A stretch of DNA of 5,964 bases from NCBI GenBank assembly GCA_025352845.1, contig JANXSC010000217.1:1-5964 (forward strand), read 5' to 3'. Origin of the DNA: Opitutaceae bacterium (lineage in GTDB: Bacteria; Verrucomicrobiota; Verrucomicrobiia; Opitutales; Opitutaceae). A model generated the notes under the pieces. That model saw only the letters and a list, made by a program, of their open reading frames with translations. It was not told the DNA's origin and searched no databases. The position numbers were made by a program, and so were the translations under genes. Below, piece after piece: positions 5,363 through 5,964 of this stretch; position 1 is the stretch's first letter, and every line of letters starts with the position of its first letter.

Positions 5363-5677
5363 TCATTGTGCTGAGGTGCGGATGATGTCAGGGTCACCGC
5401 GCGCGCCGTGCCAAAATCGCAGCACGTAAACCACGCCCCGATCGAGATAGACTTCATAGATGATGCGGTAGTCGCCGAGCATGAGTTCGCGCACCGCCGG
5501 ATCGTTTTCCTCCGGGACGATCCGGCCCATCTGCGGAAATGCACCGACCGAGAGCGCCCGGTCGATCAGCTCGTGACCGAAGGTTTGCGCCCGGTCGCGG
5601 CTGTCGTTGGCCATGCGACCGACAATCGCAGCCAAATCTTCCGTGGCTTGCGGCGTGATGACTACCGCGCAGCCCAC
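5363..5677 (-). CDS. RelE/ParE-type toxin of a toxin-antitoxin pair
   Basis: The protein has 104 residues if it starts at GTG 5677. The body is typical of the RelE/ParE superfamily: VITPQATEDLAAIV (6-19) at the N-terminal strand and helix, then AVRELMLGDYRIIYEVYLDRG (61-81) and VVYVLRFWHGAR (82-93). ParE members inhibit gyrase and RelE members cleave mRNA; the ELMLGDYRIIYEV and RFWHGAR blocks look more ParE-like, but the target cannot be decided from sequence. There is no ATG near the expected N-terminus. The open frame continues to 5881, but that part is antisense or out of frame to the antitoxin and composed of Arg/Gly/Thr-rich shadow sequence. GTG 5677 overlaps the antitoxin stop by 16 bases, suggesting translational coupling. 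It ends 6 bases from the ruvC stop on the opposite strand. Confidence 0.85.
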   Translation of the reverse strand: MGCAVVITPQATEDLAAIVGRMANDSRDRAQTFGHELIDRALSVGAFPQMGRIVPEENDPAVRELMLGDYRIIYEVYLDRGVVYVLRFWHGARGDPDIIRTSAQ

Positions 5678-5847
5678 GCGTCGACGAGCTTGCGCGCGTC
5701 CTCGGCGGAAATGCCCTCGCCGCGTCTGGCCTGTTCGCGCGCCACCTTGATTCCGGCGAGCAGTTCCACTTCGCGCGCGATCTGGACGAGAGGTGTGTCC
5801 TCCGGAAGGCGTTGCACCAACTCGATCACGCGTTCGCGATTGCTCAT
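5662..5847 (-). CDS. Antitoxin of the RelE/ParE-type pair
   Basis: The protein has 61 residues starting at ATG 5847, directly upstream of the toxin and overlapping it, the usual antitoxin-first order. The sequence opens MSNRERVIELVQRLPEDTPL, a pattern seen in short antitoxin-like proteins encoded before RelE/ParE toxins. The later part (GIKVAREQARRGEGISAEDARKLV, about 32-55) is charged and helical, as expected of the segment that wraps around the toxin. No ribbon-helix-helix or Phd/AbrB domain can be assigned with confidence, so autoregulation through DNA binding is only inferred from the gene class. No clear Shine-Dalgarno sequence precedes the ATG. The 63 bases between this start and the upstream gene's stop should hold the pair's promoter, unless it is read through from that gene. 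Confidence 0.78.
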   Translation of the reverse strand: MSNRERVIELVQRLPEDTPLVQIAREVELLAGIKVAREQARRGEGISAEDARKLVDAWAAR

Positions 5848-5910
5848 GGCTGCAGCATGGCGGGTCGCGACAGCCGGGCAATCTTCGATTTTCCGTGGCG
5901 CTTCGCTCTC

Positions 5911-5964
5911 TTACCCAATCACCGTCTTCAGCATCTTGCCGACGTCGCCGACGCGGTAGGGTTT
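5911..5964 (-). CDS. C-terminal end of an unidentified protein, truncated by the window edge
   Basis: Reading leftward from base 5964, the frame gives KPYRVGDVGKMLKTVIG and then stop TAA at 5911-5913. Seventeen residues are too few to name a family. Reasons to think it is coding are that the composition looks like real protein (balanced Lys, Val, Gly) and that the frame runs off the window edge in the same direction as the toxin-antitoxin pair. It ends 63 bases before the antitoxin start with no obvious terminator between, so co-transcription is possible. Confidence 0.5.
   Translation of the reverse strand, partial: KPYRVGDVGKMLKTVIG

Noticed and set aside
5678..5881. N-terminal extension of the toxin frame to 5881
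   Set aside because: It covers the whole antitoxin gene in another frame and translates to Arg/Gly/Thr-rich sequence unrelated to RelE/ParE toxins.
5408..5959. A 183-codon plus-strand frame at the right end
   Set aside because: It is antisense to both toxin and antitoxin, which have consistent family features and gene order.

Overview
The window is high-GC bacterial chromosome with tightly packed genes, mostly ordinary housekeeping and accessory functions. The protein set (peptidase E, a cyclophilin, a NUP-family protein, GmhA, RecF, a TauE/SafE-like transporter, RuvC) fits a Gram-negative bacterium that makes heptose-containing LPS. The intergenic palindromes with a GGCGGG core, the TACYCGC-type heptamer repeats and the N-terminally extended RuvC recall Verrucomicrobiota, possibly Opitutaceae. 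That placement is inferred from memory of similar genomes and was not tested by a search.

Layout. Bases 2-355 (+) are the C-terminal part of a peptidase E (S51) gene. It converges on a cyclophilin-type peptidyl-prolyl isomerase (404-925, -), with a perfect palindrome between them. An 81-bp divergent gap leads to an exported NUP-family ('purine nucleoside permease') protein (1007-2071, +), which ends in a clear intrinsic terminator. The convergent gap 2072-2260 is packed with GC-rich palindromes. Then comes gmhA (2261-2824, -), which diverges from recF across a 98-bp gap made almost entirely of inverted arrays of 7-bp repeats.

recF (2923-4008), a TSUP membrane protein (4005-4754) and ruvC (4742/4751-5356) overlap one another and read as one + strand operon. 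It joins two recombination genes to a membrane exporter-like protein. Six bases beyond ruvC, and convergent with it, lies a minus-strand toxin-antitoxin pair: antitoxin 5662-5847 first, then a RelE/ParE-type toxin 5363-5677 that overlaps it. The right edge holds the last 17 codons of an unidentified minus-strand gene (5911-5964).

No intergenic stretch reaches 300 bases. No rRNA, tRNA, insertion sequence or CRISPR array was recognised. Nothing in the coding content is a clearly new system. The most unusual material is non-coding: a family of palindromes placed at convergent gene ends, and the heptamer stem-loop that fills the gmhA/recF divergent promoter region and abuts both start codons.
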